Below are positions 27,188 to 36,460 of a DNA stretch of 64,000 nucleotides, in pieces (the first letter of the stretch is position 1; every line of letters begins with the position of its first letter). The stretch comes from CAVQEK01 sp963711495 (GTDB taxonomy: Bacteria; Bacteroidota; Bacteroidia; Cytophagales; Cyclobacteriaceae). A model generated the notes under the pieces. It was not told the origin of the DNA. It saw nothing but the letters and a program-made list of their open reading frames with translations, and ran no database searches. Position numbers and translations under genes: made by a program. The stretch lies in the NCBI GenBank assembly GCA_963711495.1, contig CAVQEK010000004.1, forward strand, positions 1,860,001-1,924,000. The letters are read 5' to 3'.

Positions 27188-28621
27188 CCATTTACCTCTA
27201 CGGAACAGTACCGTACTCAGTATGGCCAACATAGTTTCAGATATAATAATGGCATAATATACGCCTTGGTGTCCCCAGCTTGTTTTCATTGAGAAAAGCA
27301 ATGCCAGTGGGATTTCCATGAGCCAGAAACATATGACGTTGATCCATGTTGGCGTATTCGTATCGCCAGCTCCATTGAATGCCTGTGGCATGATCATTCC
27401 AAAACCATAAGCAAGATAACCAAAACTGATAATGCGCAGAGCGATAATGCCATTGGCGATCACGTTTTCATCATCAATGAAAATTCGAATGAAAAATTCC
27501 GGGTTCCCAATAAAAAGAATGGCAAAAACTGACAAAAAGGCCATGTTTGCAAAAGCAGTATGCCATACAGATTTTTCTGCCCTGTCTGGTTGATTTGCGC
27601 CGAGATTTTGACCCACTAATGTAGCGGCAGCATTCGATAATCCCCAGGTGGGCAACAAGGAAAATATAATTATCCGTATGGCAATGGTATATCCTGCCAG
27701 AGCGGCACTACCGAATTCTGCCATGATCCGCACCAATACTACCCAACTGGCTGTAGCAATTATATTTTGCCCAACGCCACCGTATGATAATTTTAAAAAC
27801 CTGGAAATAATTGGCCAATTCAGTTTTAAATGAATTGGACGAACTTTTACTTTACCTGTGCCGGTGAACAATAAATAAAACTGGTAAAATACGGCCAAAC
27901 CACGACCAGTGAAAGTAGCGATAGCAGCTCCTTGTATTCCCAATTCCGGAAAAGGTCCCAGACCAAATATCAGGCAAGGGTCCAGTACAATGTTAATTAA
28001 ATTGGCTATCCATAGCACCCGCATCGATATCGTGGCATCACCGGCACTCCGAAAAATGGCATTGATGACAAACAGCAGCATTATCACCATATTACCACCA
28101 ATCATGATGGCTGTATAACGATAACCTTGTGCAATGATCTCATGAGACGCACCCATTATAGTCAGCAGTTCTTTCGGAAGAAACAAACCCGGAATGCTGA
28201 GTAGCACGGCCAAAACGATCGATACCAGGATGCTTTGAACAGCTGCAATGGCTGCTGCATTCGGGTTTTTCTCACCTATTCTTCTTGATACGATGGCGGA
28301 AGTAGCCATGCTGAATCCAACCGCAATGGCGTATACGACTGTCAACAATGATTCGGTCAAACCGACGGTCGCTACAGCGTCTGGGCCTAGTTTTGACACA
28401 AAATAAATGTCGACAACGGCGAAAACAGACTCCATCATCATTTCCAGTACCATGGGTACAGATAACAAAAGGATAGCTCTGGAAATGCTGCCTGAGGTGT
28501 AGTCTTTTTCGGTACCGGATACCGATTTGACAATGTCTTTCCAGAATATCCTGAAGTTTAGAATTTGTTGTTTGGAATGCAGGAGTATTCCAAATCGGAG
28601 ATTATTGTAAAATTTATTCAT
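27170..28621 (-). CDS. MATE-family efflux transporter
   Basis: This 483-residue inner-membrane protein with about 12 transmembrane segments is of the multi-antimicrobial extrusion (MatE) family, which exports cationic drugs, dyes or metabolites using Na+ or H+. The two homologous halves start with SISRAILLLSVPMVLEMMMESVFAVVDIYFVSKLG and with a second repeat including FGSAALAGYTIAIRI. About 40 residues precede the first conserved segment, longer than usual, so a start inside that extension is possible. A leader rich in hairpins (28676-28739) lies upstream and a terminator hairpin overlaps its last codons. Confidence 0.92.
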   Translation of the reverse strand: MNKFYNNLRFGILLHSKQQILNFRIFWKDIVKSVSGTEKDYTSGSISRAILLLSVPMVLEMMMESVFAVVDIYFVSKLGPDAVATVGLTESLLTVVYAIAVGFSMATSAIVSRRIGEKNPNAAAIAAVQSILVSIVLAVLLSIPGLFLPKELLTIMGASHEIIAQGYRYTAIMIGGNMVIMLLFVINAIFRSAGDATISMRVLWIANLINIVLDPCLIFGLGPFPELGIQGAAIATFTGRGLAVFYQFYLLFTGTGKVKVRPIHLKLNWPIISRFLKLSYGGVGQNIIATASWVVLVRIMAEFGSAALAGYTIAIRIIIFSLLPTWGLSNAAATLVGQNLGANQPDRAEKSVWHTAFANMAFLSVFAILFIGNPEFFIRIFIDDENVIANGIIALRIISFGYLAYGFGMIMPQAFNGAGDTNTPTWINVICFWLMEIPLALLFSMKTSWGHQGVYYAIIISETMLAILSTVLFRRGKWKTKEV

Positions 28622-28967
28622 CAGTGTGATAAGAAGCGTTGGATAGTTAAGATTAAATATGCTGTTCTAATAGCAGCTAAGGTGTTTGTATTGCAAACCT
28701 TAGCAATTGGTATAGACATCGATTTTGGGAATGATGTCTTTGGTGATGATTGGAATAATGAACATTAGCATATTAAACGCCTCAGAATTGAAATGCAAAG
28801 TTATGATGAGGAAAGAAATTAGACAACTAAAATTATGAAAATTTCAATAAATAACAGATTTTAGAGCATGTATTCCATTATTATTTCAGAATTCCAGCAA
28901 TTAATTGGGAATATCGTAATTTGACATGTTAATCCATTTCTTATTGAATATGACTGAATATCAAAGA
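28622..28967 (-). promoter_or_regulatory. MATE leader with two hairpins
   Basis: No gene. Read on the minus strand, the leader of the exporter gene holds GACATC/GATGTC (7-bp stem, 28714-28739). A second hairpin with 8-bp arms GCTAAGGT/ACCTTAGC and a 13-base loop follows at 28676-28704. The start codon is at 28621. A structured leader before a MATE gene is compatible with RNA-based control, but I recognise no known riboswitch class. The rest, to the convergent-side response regulator end at 28968, is AT-rich and featureless. Confidence 0.35.
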
Positions 28968-29678
28968 TCATTCACCAAAAACGATGCGCATGACGACTTC
29001 TTTATAGCTCCGGCCAATGGGGATTTTCTTATGTCCCAGGTCGACCTGGTTGCCATCGAGCGATTTAATTTTATTAATGGGAACAATATAGGATTTGTGC
29101 ACTCTTATAAATTGGTCTTTTGGCAATGATTCTTCCAGGTACTTCAGCGATTCTAAAGCAATGATCCTTTTTTCACGGGTATAATAGGACACATACTCTT
29201 TCAGTCCCTCGATATATTCGATATCGTCAAGCCTCAATTTATATATTTTGTGATCGGCGTGAACGTTAATATAATTTTTAGTGGCTTCCGGAGTAGTCGT
29301 TTGTGGGTTTTGAGCTTTTAATTGCAAGTATTCCATTGCTTTGTTCACTGCTTTCACAAATCGTTCAAAAGAGAATGGTTTGACCAGATAATCAATCACA
29401 TCCAGTTCATAACCTTGCAGTGCATATTCAGAGTAGGCCGTCGTGAATATGACCGCCGGTTTTTTTTGCAAGGTTTTCAAAAATTCAATACCTGTCAATT
29501 CCGGCATTTGTATATCCAGAAACAAGAGATCTACTGAATCACGATGCAGCGCATCCATGGCTTCAATGGGATTTTTACATTGTGTCACCAAGGTCAATTG
29601 CGGAATTTTATCGATGTATTCCTGTAACAGCTTTCTGGCTAACTGTTCATCGTCGACGATAATACAATTAATGGTCAT
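28968..29678 (-). CDS. LytTR-family response regulator
   Basis: The 236-residue regulator has an N-terminal receiver domain: acidic pocket VDDE, phospho-acceptor Asp55 in FLDIQMPELTG, and Lys in VKPFSF. A C-terminal LytTR DNA-binding domain follows (NYINVHADHKIYKLRLDDIEYIEG, through FIRVHKSYIVPINKI). Its partner kinase gene ends 36 bp before this start, on the same strand, so the two form an operon. LytTR regulators bind direct repeats; the target genes cannot be told from here. Confidence 0.95.
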   Translation of the reverse strand: MTINCIIVDDEQLARKLLQEYIDKIPQLTLVTQCKNPIEAMDALHRDSVDLLFLDIQMPELTGIEFLKTLQKKPAVIFTTAYSEYALQGYELDVIDYLVKPFSFERFVKAVNKAMEYLQLKAQNPQTTTPEATKNYINVHADHKIYKLRLDDIEYIEGLKEYVSYYTREKRIIALESLKYLEESLPKDQFIRVHKSYIVPINKIKSLDGNQVDLGHKKIPIGRSYKEVVMRIVFGE

Positions 29679-29714
29679 TGGTCAATATGGAAAAATTCAT
29701 GTTTATTTTTCAAA

Positions 29715-30785
29715 TTAAACCAGGATATACAGGTTTACTGAAAATTTATCTATTTCTTCCGTAATATTCAATTCATGTTTGTTTGGGTAGAGTAGATTCA
29801 GCCGTCGTTTCACATTATCAAGGCCAACACCTCCGATTTTATCCTTGGTAAATTCTTTTTGCGGGATACTGTTTTCTATCTGGAAATTCAGGTGTTTTTC
29901 GTCGGGTGTCTCCAGATGAATACGAATCCATCCCTTTTTTGAATCCTCAATATTGCTGTGTTTAAAGCTATTTTCGATAAACGGGATCAATAACATTGGG
30001 GCGATGCGAAGGTTTTCATTCACTTGGTCAATATCAACTTTGATATTGACCATGCCATCATCTTTCAGCTTTTGCAAGTCGATATAATTTTTAATGTAAT
30101 TGATCTCTTTGGAGAGGGGTACTTTTTCCTCATTACAATCATAGATTATGTATCGAAGCATTTCTGATAATTTGAGGATCATTTCCGGAGCACTCTTGGA
30201 TTGAATGACAGCCAGTGTATAAATGTTGTTGAGTGCATTAAACAAAAAATGAGGATTGATCTGGGATTTGAGAAATTTAAGTTCCGATTGCAGGTTTTCA
30301 TTTTTCAGTGCGGTTGCTTCCTTTTCCCTGATGATGGCAACTTGGGACATTTTGTAGGCGGAGGACAGGAAAAAGATCGCTACGGTTTGCGTAAAATGAA
30401 ATATCAGCCGAAAATAATAAGGGCTTAAAAATCGGTGTACATGCATCTGTTGACCTGAACTGCCAAAACGATGTCCCTGGGTATTAATTGAATTTTGCGG
30501 GAAAAAATCTGTTAAAACATAGTTGAAGGCAAAATACAGCAAAACGAAACAGAGCAACACAAAAATAAAATAGGTTATATATTCCTTTTTAATAAAAAAA
30601 CGAGGTATGAGAATCTCCATATTCACATAGGCGATAATGAATTGAGGGATAACATTAATAGCTCCCAGCCACAAGGCCTTTTCCGGATCACTCCAGTTGG
30701 CGAACATCAAGGTCCACACAAAAATGTAGCCTATCCAGAAAATAATATGAAGTATAATTCTTCGGGAAATATGCGCTTTATTCAT
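29715..30785 (-). CDS. LytS/YehU-type sensor histidine kinase
   Basis: This 356-residue membrane kinase has four hydrophobic segments in the first 150 residues and a short coiled region (REKEATALKNENLQSELKFLKSQ). The HisKA_7TM-like histidine kinase box INPHFLFNALNNIYTL contains the phospho-accepting His. The ATPase domain has ML-L-IPFIENSFKHSN (N box) and GGVGLDNVKRRL (G box). Its cognate regulator is the LytTR gene 36 bp downstream. The sensed signal is unknown; this type often responds to envelope state or small metabolites. Confidence 0.94.
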   Translation of the reverse strand: MNKAHISRRIILHIIFWIGYIFVWTLMFANWSDPEKALWLGAINVIPQFIIAYVNMEILIPRFFIKKEYITYFIFVLLCFVLLYFAFNYVLTDFFPQNSINTQGHRFGSSGQQMHVHRFLSPYYFRLIFHFTQTVAIFFLSSAYKMSQVAIIREKEATALKNENLQSELKFLKSQINPHFLFNALNNIYTLAVIQSKSAPEMILKLSEMLRYIIYDCNEEKVPLSKEINYIKNYIDLQKLKDDGMVNIKVDIDQVNENLRIAPMLLIPFIENSFKHSNIEDSKKGWIRIHLETPDEKHLNFQIENSIPQKEFTKDKIGGVGLDNVKRRLNLLYPNKHELNITEEIDKFSVNLYILV

Positions 30786-31182
30786 CCTTTCCAGGTTCAG
30801 AGCGTGAAAATTAAATTAAAAAAAAGCGGCCACAAATTTTTTTCAATCTTCCGCATGAAAGGTTCAATCAAAACAATGAATTTTTCAATTAATGGTAAAC
30901 ATAGCAATTTGCCAGTCTGAATGTATTGAAGAGCTTGTGATAAACGAGATTAGATCGTGGTTTCGTGAAGTATTATGCTTCAGGGTGGAGTGGAAATGTC
31001 ATTGGTTTGGAAAAGAAAGCGGTTAGTTGAATAAATTTTTTGGTTTTGAAAAAATCATCAAGATTTGAAATGAATTGAATGCTTTGGGCGATCATTTTTA
31101 TTTTGAAAAGTTTTAAGATTATTGAACAATGTATTCAATAAACAATGAAAAAAATTTTTGTAAAGTATTAAAACCAATGACA
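30786..31182. other. Non-coding gap before the Spy-like gene
   Basis: No gene or clear promoter is seen. The region is AT-rich and lies between the divergent sensor kinase gene and the Spy-like gene; both promoters should lie in it. In-frame codons upstream of 31177 (from 31129) do not resemble a signal peptide and I treat them as leader. Confidence 0.35.
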
Positions 31183-31602
31183 ATGAAACAGATTAAAAGT
31201 ATTGCTGCCACCATTGTATTAGCCTTAATTTTTGTTCCGGGCTTTACAATGGCTCAAGGTGGAGGCCAAGGTAATGGCGGAGGGAACAACGATCCTGAAC
31301 AAATGGCTAAACGCCAAACCGAAGTGATGAATACCCAACTTCAACTCACCCAGGAACAGATGCCAAAAATTGAGCAAATGAATCTTGAAACATCAAAAAA
31401 GATGGTGGATTTGCGTGCTCAATATCAGGGAAATCGGGATGAAATGCGTCCAAAAATGATGGAAATCATGAATGCAAGAGATGCTGAATTAAAGAAAATT
31501 TTAACCCCTGAACAATATGATAAATGGGTTAAATACCGAGCTGAGCGTATGGCGAACAGATCTGGTGGACAAGGCGGAGGTGGAGGAAACCGACCGCAAT
31601 AA
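31183..31602 (+). CDS. Small exported Spy/CpxP-like (LTxxQ) protein, Gly-rich tail
   Basis: The protein is about 139 residues with a signal peptide (MKQIKSIAATIVLALIFVPGFTMAQ). A Gly/Asn-rich linker is followed by a helical core with two LTxxQ-type motifs, LQLTQEQMPKIEQM and ILTPEQYDKWVKY, then a Gly-rich tail (GGQGGGGGNRPQ). The motifs are those of periplasmic Spy/CpxP chaperones, common as small stress proteins in Bacteroidota. I prefer the ATG at 31183 (31177 is equally possible); it abuts the signal peptide. It lies next to, but divergent from, the LytS/LytTR pair and may be its target (inference). A strong terminator follows. Confidence 0.8.
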   Translation: MKQIKSIAATIVLALIFVPGFTMAQGGGQGNGGGNNDPEQMAKRQTEVMNTQLQLTQEQMPKIEQMNLETSKKMVDLRAQYQGNRDEMRPKMMEIMNARDAELKKILTPEQYDKWVKYRAERMANRSGGQGGGGGNRPQ

Positions 31603-32021
31603 GATTATCTGATTTCAGTGATCAGAAGACCAATCTCCTTTGAAATTCCAAAGGAGATTTTTTTTATTCGGACTTTTCAGAAAACGGGCATTTTAATTCG
31701 CAATTCGCAATAATTTATATGAATTTTAACGTTTGTTAAATATTCAAATAGCAGGCAATTCCTGGTTTTTTTGGTTAATATTTTCGAATTAGATTGATTT
31801 TAAGTATTTTTTGATTTAATGTGTGTGAACAAATTATTTTATTTACCAAAATTAGTAACATGCTACTTTTTGATTCGTAATTAATTGTTTAATTGAGAAT
31901 ATTAAAACGTATTTAAAAGTTGAATATGAGCATTTCACGGTATCCTTTTTTTAAAGAACGTATGTTTGGCTATTTGGAAAGGTCCGGGTATTTGTTCAAA
32001 CGGAGCCTAAAAAATTAACAA
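31603..32021. other. Gap with terminator, upstream of orphan sensor
   Basis: Apart from the terminator at 31632-31665 no gene is visible. A TATGTTTG at 31961-31968 matches the -7 consensus but has no TTTG 19-21 bp upstream, so it is at best a weak promoter for the gene starting at 32022. Confidence 0.35.
31632..31665 (+). terminator. Rho-independent terminator after the Spy-like gene
   Basis: A perfect 11-bp stem (AATCTCCTTTG and CAAAGGAGATT) with a 6-base loop is followed by a run of T. Confidence 0.92.
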
Positions 32022-32996
32022 ATGATTTTGGATTTTTTTACTTATGATCAGGTTTTCGATGATTTTGAAAAGAGATTGTTCAGGGCAATATGTGCAATTG
32101 CCATGCTGGCAACATTATATCGCTTGATTGAGGACCTGGCAGACCAATATTATTCATTTGCAATTTATGCACATTCCATAGCCTTGGTTGTTTTTGCACT
32201 TTTTTTATACCTGTCATTAAGGTATGCGAAAATCCATACTTTGATTTTCCCCTTTATTATAATTCTCTATGCATTATCGGTTATTTTGTGGATTATGTTG
32301 GGCGGTGTACATGGCAGTGTGCCCACTACATTAATAGGTATTTTGGTTGTAATTACTGTTCTTTCTCCAGCACGCTACAGGTTGATACTCATTGGCAGCT
32401 TCACAGTATTGGAAATTTTTTTGATTGTAGTCCAGATAAAGTATCCCGGACTTTTTATCGAGGACATGGTACAATCGAATATTGAAAGCATTCCTTATAA
32501 CATGATCATTGTTTCATGTGGTGTAGCCCTGGTGATCAGCTATTTGAAAACGGGATACGAAACAGAAAGATTACGGATTAATCAGAAGAACCAATTACTT
32601 GCTGTCAAAAATGAAGAAATTGAGGCACAGAATGAAGAATTGGCACAACAACGCGAGGAAGTCATTTTGATTAATGAAACTCTTGAGCTACATGTCAGAA
32701 ACAGAACTCAAGACCTGGAAATGATGAATCAGAAACTGGCGGAATATGCATTTATTAATGCCCATATATTAAGGGCTCCGGTTTCACGGGTTAAGGGATT
32801 GGTGCATCTTCTCAAGGTTGAATCATCTCCTATAAACGCAGAAAATGAAGTGTTGCAAAGGTTAATCCATTCTTGTGAAGAGCTCGATGTAGTGCTCGAA
32901 AACATCAATAGAGCGCTTGATGAAGAAACGGCCCTCAGCAGGTCGCGTATTGAAGAAAAAGTAAAACGTGCCAATTACACAAAAGACAGTAGATAA
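32022..32996 (+). CDS. Membrane sensor ending in a DHp-like helix, no ATPase domain
   Basis: The 324-residue protein has five or six hydrophobic segments (about 20-175), then a coiled coil (about 185-235, EEIEAQNEELAQQREEVILINETLELHVRNRTQDLE). The last segment resembles the histidine kinase dimerisation helix: EYAFINAHILRAPVSRVKGLVHLLKVES, with a His-containing H-box-like sequence. The chain ends about 75 residues later with no N, G1 or G2 boxes, so it cannot bind ATP like a kinase. The 3' flank (33000-33030) shows no continuation in any frame. The PAS protein at 54932-56866 ends the same way. Possible roles are phosphotransfer scaffold, dimerisation partner of another kinase, or a decayed kinase. 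Confidence 0.7.
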   Translation: MILDFFTYDQVFDDFEKRLFRAICAIAMLATLYRLIEDLADQYYSFAIYAHSIALVVFALFLYLSLRYAKIHTLIFPFIIILYALSVILWIMLGGVHGSVPTTLIGILVVITVLSPARYRLILIGSFTVLEIFLIVVQIKYPGLFIEDMVQSNIESIPYNMIIVSCGVALVISYLKTGYETERLRINQKNQLLAVKNEEIEAQNEELAQQREEVILINETLELHVRNRTQDLEMMNQKLAEYAFINAHILRAPVSRVKGLVHLLKVESSPINAENEVLQRLIHSCEELDVVLENINRALDEETALSRSRIEEKVKRANYTKDSR

Positions 32997-33032
32997 GAGA
33001 AAGAGTCTGTATTTGTTTTGCAAACATTCCTT

Positions 33033-33773
33033 TCAATTCGATTTGTGATCGTAACTACTGGCGATAACCTCCTTTATATGTTCCATAAGTGGCGCCAATG
33101 CTTCTTCACTAAATTGATGTATATCCACCGCAGGGTGAATAATGATTTTTGCTTTTCCCGGCATGAGATTGAGAGAATTGGTTGGCAAAATTCTGTCAGT
33201 TCCCAGTATGGTTACCGGAAGTATCGGTAGTCCCAGATCATAGGCAAATTTAAAGGCACCTTTTTTAAAAGGCAACATTTGACCGGTACGGCTTCTGGTG
33301 CCTTCAGGAAAAAAAACTACTGATGTGCCGTTTCGGATCCTCTTTTTGGCGGCTTCGATGGTTTCAATGGCGGCCTTCGAACTGGAACGATCAATGAAAA
33401 TATGCCCCACAGCTTCACTGCCGAAACCAATTCCAGGTATTTTCCGGATTTCTTTTTTCATTACCCATTTAAAATCGATGCCCAGCCAGCCATACAAAAT
33501 AAAGATATCGTAAGCACTGAGATGATTGGCCACGATCACATAGGACTGTTTCTTATGGATATTTTCTTTTCCGTAGGTTTTTACCCAAACCGGAGTGAAA
33601 AATACATTGATCCGGGACCAAAGAGCCCCACCCACATAACTTCCCGTTTTCTGATTGATTAACAAAGAAAGTAAAACTGCCAGTATGCCGAATATGATGG
33701 TATTAATAGCAACAAATGGTGCAAAAATGATCCATTTATAGGGTTGATACAACAGCCAAATAAACTTTTTCAT
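33033..33773 (-). CDS. plsC: 1-acyl-sn-glycerol-3-phosphate acyltransferase
   Basis: This 246-residue membrane-bound acyltransferase of the PlsC/LPLAT family adds the second acyl chain to lysophosphatidate in phospholipid synthesis. An N-terminal membrane anchor (about 14-40) precedes the catalytic NHLSAYD motif (NHx4D; His84, Asp89). The acyl-acceptor motif FFPEGTRSRTGQ (about 154-165) and the downstream LPILPVTI segment follow. Length is normal. Transcribed alone, convergent with the orphan sensor. Family assignment is firm; specificity for lysophosphatidate is by family. Confidence 0.92.
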   Translation of the reverse strand: MKKFIWLLYQPYKWIIFAPFVAINTIIFGILAVLLSLLINQKTGSYVGGALWSRINVFFTPVWVKTYGKENIHKKQSYVIVANHLSAYDIFILYGWLGIDFKWVMKKEIRKIPGIGFGSEAVGHIFIDRSSSKAAIETIEAAKKRIRNGTSVVFFPEGTRSRTGQMLPFKKGAFKFAYDLGLPILPVTILGTDRILPTNSLNLMPGKAKIIIHPAVDIHQFSEEALAPLMEHIKEVIASSYDHKSN

Positions 33774-33910
33774 GCACAGTCATCAATTAAAATGATGGTT
33801 CTAAGTTCAGCAACAACAAACGTGCAATTTAAAATTTTTACTCAAAAAGTTTTGAAGCGCAAAAGGTAGAATTACCGCACCGTTAAACACCCCCTGGGCC
33901 CGCAAAGTTA

Positions 33911-34270
33911 TTATTCACGAGAAAATATGCGGTTCTGAATTTCTTCCAGCAAACGTTCAAATTCCTGGAGGTTAATGTCCTTTAACTTATTAAATCGAAA
34001 ACTGGTTCTGTCGTGGTTTACCTTGCCAAGTTTGGGAAGATATTTTCGCAATAAGCCAGTATGAGGCACAAAAATACCCAGATCCTTTTTTACTGAAATG
34101 CCGGTCAAAAATGTCCCATTGATTTCAAACATGATCATTTCCCATTTCACTATTTCTTTGGACTGCGGATATTTTTCGCGAATTATTTTAATGATGGTTT
34201 TGATATCATTAGATTTTTCCGGACCCAGGGAATCCAAAAAATTGTCGACAGAGCCTGAATCTTCGTTCAT
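33911..34270 (-). CDS. DUF1801-family protein
   Basis: This is a 119-residue soluble protein with the YdhG/DUF1801 (YdeI-like) fold pattern: VDNFLDSLGPEKSNDIKTIIKIIREKYPQSKEIVKWEMIMFEI, then a strand GTFLTGISVKKDLGIFVPH and a C-terminal LQEFERLLEEIQNRI. The biochemical role of the family is not established. It stands as a single gene about 90 bp after the PepF gene end on the same strand; no operon is evident. Confidence 0.8.
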   Translation of the reverse strand: MNEDSGSVDNFLDSLGPEKSNDIKTIIKIIREKYPQSKEIVKWEMIMFEINGTFLTGISVKKDLGIFVPHTGLLRKYLPKLGKVNHDRTSFRFNKLKDINLQEFERLLEEIQNRIFSRE

Positions 34271-34363
34271 TTCATTTTTATCATTTTAAAAATAAAGCCG
34301 AATAGTCAAAATTATGAAATCCATTGACGCAATACCAAACAAATCAGCATTATCGGTGCTTTC

Positions 34364-36274
34364 TTATTTGCCCATTTGTTTTAAAATATCTTCCATTTCG
34401 TCCATCACCCGGTTCATTTTTTGGATGGCCAGGTTAAAAGGTTCATCAGTGGTCATGTCGATGCCTACCTTTTTCAGTGTAGGAATGGCGTATTCTGAAC
34501 GGCCACTGGACAGGAAATCGATATATTTATGTACCATGTCTTTTCCGCCATGAAGCATTTTTTCCGCGAGTGCCTGTGAAGCGGTGAACGACGTGCTATA
34601 TTGATAAACATAAAAGTTATAATAGAAGTGGGGAATATATGCCCATTCAATACTATATAAATCATTGATCTTGGTGATCCCCTGATCAGAACCGTAGTAT
34701 TTTTTTAGAAGATCGAGGTAGATCTTGCTGAATTTCTCTCCGGTTAGACTTTCTCCGTTTTCTGCCAGTTGATGAATTTTAAGTTCAAATTCGGCAAATT
34801 GTGCCTGACGGAATAATGTGCCTCTGCAACTTTCGAGGAAATTGCCGAGAATAGCCAGTTTTTCCTGTGGGTCCTGCACTTTTTTTAAGACGTAATCCAT
34901 CAGGAGGGCTTCATTGGACGTGGAGGCAACTTCGGCGAGAAAGATGGGATATTGAGAATTGACATAAGGCTGATGTTCATTGGAAAAATAACTGTGCATT
35001 GTATGACCCAACTCATGGGCCAATGTGCTTACATCATCATATTTTCCATTATAGTTCAGTAAAATATAAGGATGTTCATCGTACGCCGAACCATTGGAGT
35101 AAGCACCTGAACGCTTTCCTTTGTTCGGGTAAACGTCAATCCAGCGGTCTTTAAATGCTTTTTCCAGTGTGTTTTCGTATTCATCACCCAATATTTGGAG
35201 GGCATTTTCCACTAATTTGGTAGCCTCGTCATAGCTGTATTCCAAATCGATATCTTTCACCAGAGGAGCATAAATGTCATAATAGTGCAATGTGTCCACA
35301 CCCAACATCCGCTTCCTCAAATTCAGATATCGATATAAGGTGGGTAAATTTTTATTGGTGTTTTTTATCAATTCATAATATACTTCCACAGGTATATTGT
35401 TGGCATCAAGGGCAGCTTCCAGGCATGATTGATAATGCCTGACATTTTTGTTGAATACATGTTCTTTGACTTCCCCATACAATTGAGTGCCGAAGGTCAT
35501 TTCGAATTTTTCGAGTGAACCAAAAAAAGCATTGAATACTTTCTTGCGATCCGCCCTGTTTTCTGATGCCCGATATAAAGAATATGCTGCATCATCGAGC
35601 CTTACCTCTTTTCCATCAGATAACTTTACTGTTGCTCTGGGAATTTCGGCATTTTTGAATACGGTATATATGTTGGCAGCATTGCCCTCAATCAGGCCAG
35701 CCTGAGCAATAATGTTTTCTTCTTTCTGACTTAAGGTATGTGCTTTGGTCCTGAATATGTTGTCAATGTATTGTCGGAAGGTTTCCAGATTGGGTTCTTG
35801 CTTGTAGAAGCTCGCCAGTTTTTCCTGACTTAATTCCAAAATTTCAGGATCTACATAAGCTACGCTCGTACTGAAATCAGTATAGATCTGGTCGGCTTCC
35901 TGTTTCATCTCCAATGGTCCGGAGGCACCGGTGTCCTCATCCGACAGCATATTCGCATAAGAGTAAAATTTGGAAATGTCCTTGTTGAGTTCAAAAATAT
36001 AATTCAAGGCATCATAAAGCATGGTACCTGATTCACCCAATTTGCCCTCAAAGGTTTCTACCTTTTTAAACCTGTCAGGAAAAGAAGATTTATCGGTTCT
36101 CCATTCAGCTTCAGTTTTATATAGATCGGCCAGGTTCCACTTATATTGTTCGGGTATTTTTGATCGATCCTGTTCACTGGAGTTATTCTGTTGCTGATTC
36201 AAAGTAAATGAACTGAACATAAACAAGGTAATTAACATAACAATACCAATTCTATTTATTCGATTAGTTCCCAT
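34364..36274 (-). CDS. pepF: Oligoendopeptidase F (M3 family), exported
   Basis: This 636-residue zinc metallopeptidase of family M3 cleaves short peptides. The zinc-binding HExxH is in TLAHELGHTMHSYF near residue 418, and the third ligand Glu lies in the AEVASTSNEALL segment downstream. An N-terminal hydrophobic segment (about 10-24, IVMLITLFMFSSFTL) suggests export, which is less usual than the cytoplasmic PepF of Firmicutes but common in Bacteroidota. Length is typical. Monocistronic; it is divergent from the Gfo/Idh gene across a short AT-rich gap. Confidence 0.93.
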   Translation of the reverse strand: MGTNRINRIGIVMLITLFMFSSFTLNQQQNNSSEQDRSKIPEQYKWNLADLYKTEAEWRTDKSSFPDRFKKVETFEGKLGESGTMLYDALNYIFELNKDISKFYSYANMLSDEDTGASGPLEMKQEADQIYTDFSTSVAYVDPEILELSQEKLASFYKQEPNLETFRQYIDNIFRTKAHTLSQKEENIIAQAGLIEGNAANIYTVFKNAEIPRATVKLSDGKEVRLDDAAYSLYRASENRADRKKVFNAFFGSLEKFEMTFGTQLYGEVKEHVFNKNVRHYQSCLEAALDANNIPVEVYYELIKNTNKNLPTLYRYLNLRKRMLGVDTLHYYDIYAPLVKDIDLEYSYDEATKLVENALQILGDEYENTLEKAFKDRWIDVYPNKGKRSGAYSNGSAYDEHPYILLNYNGKYDDVSTLAHELGHTMHSYFSNEHQPYVNSQYPIFLAEVASTSNEALLMDYVLKKVQDPQEKLAILGNFLESCRGTLFRQAQFAEFELKIHQLAENGESLTGEKFSKIYLDLLKKYYGSDQGITKINDLYSIEWAYIPHFYYNFYVYQYSTSFTASQALAEKMLHGGKDMVHKYIDFLSSGRSEYAIPTLKKVGIDMTTDEPFNLAIQKMNRVMDEMEDILKQMGK

Positions 36275-36460
36275 ATTCGTGATTTTTATATCAAAAAAAA
36301 TAAAAAAAATAAGTTTAAAAAATTTATACTATAGCCATAAAACACACCCTAATATTACTAAACATTATTGAATATCTTTAGGGTTTCATAAATTTGATCA
36401 TTGCGGCTGATATTAAGACGTTTTTATCAAACATATTTTTTTACTGTTACTGAAAAATTT

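Noticed and set aside
31720..31740. TTAACGTTTGTTAA-like sequence as a second LacI operator
   Set aside because: Only the AACGTT centre is symmetric and the arms do not match the perfect 14-mer at 13454-13467.
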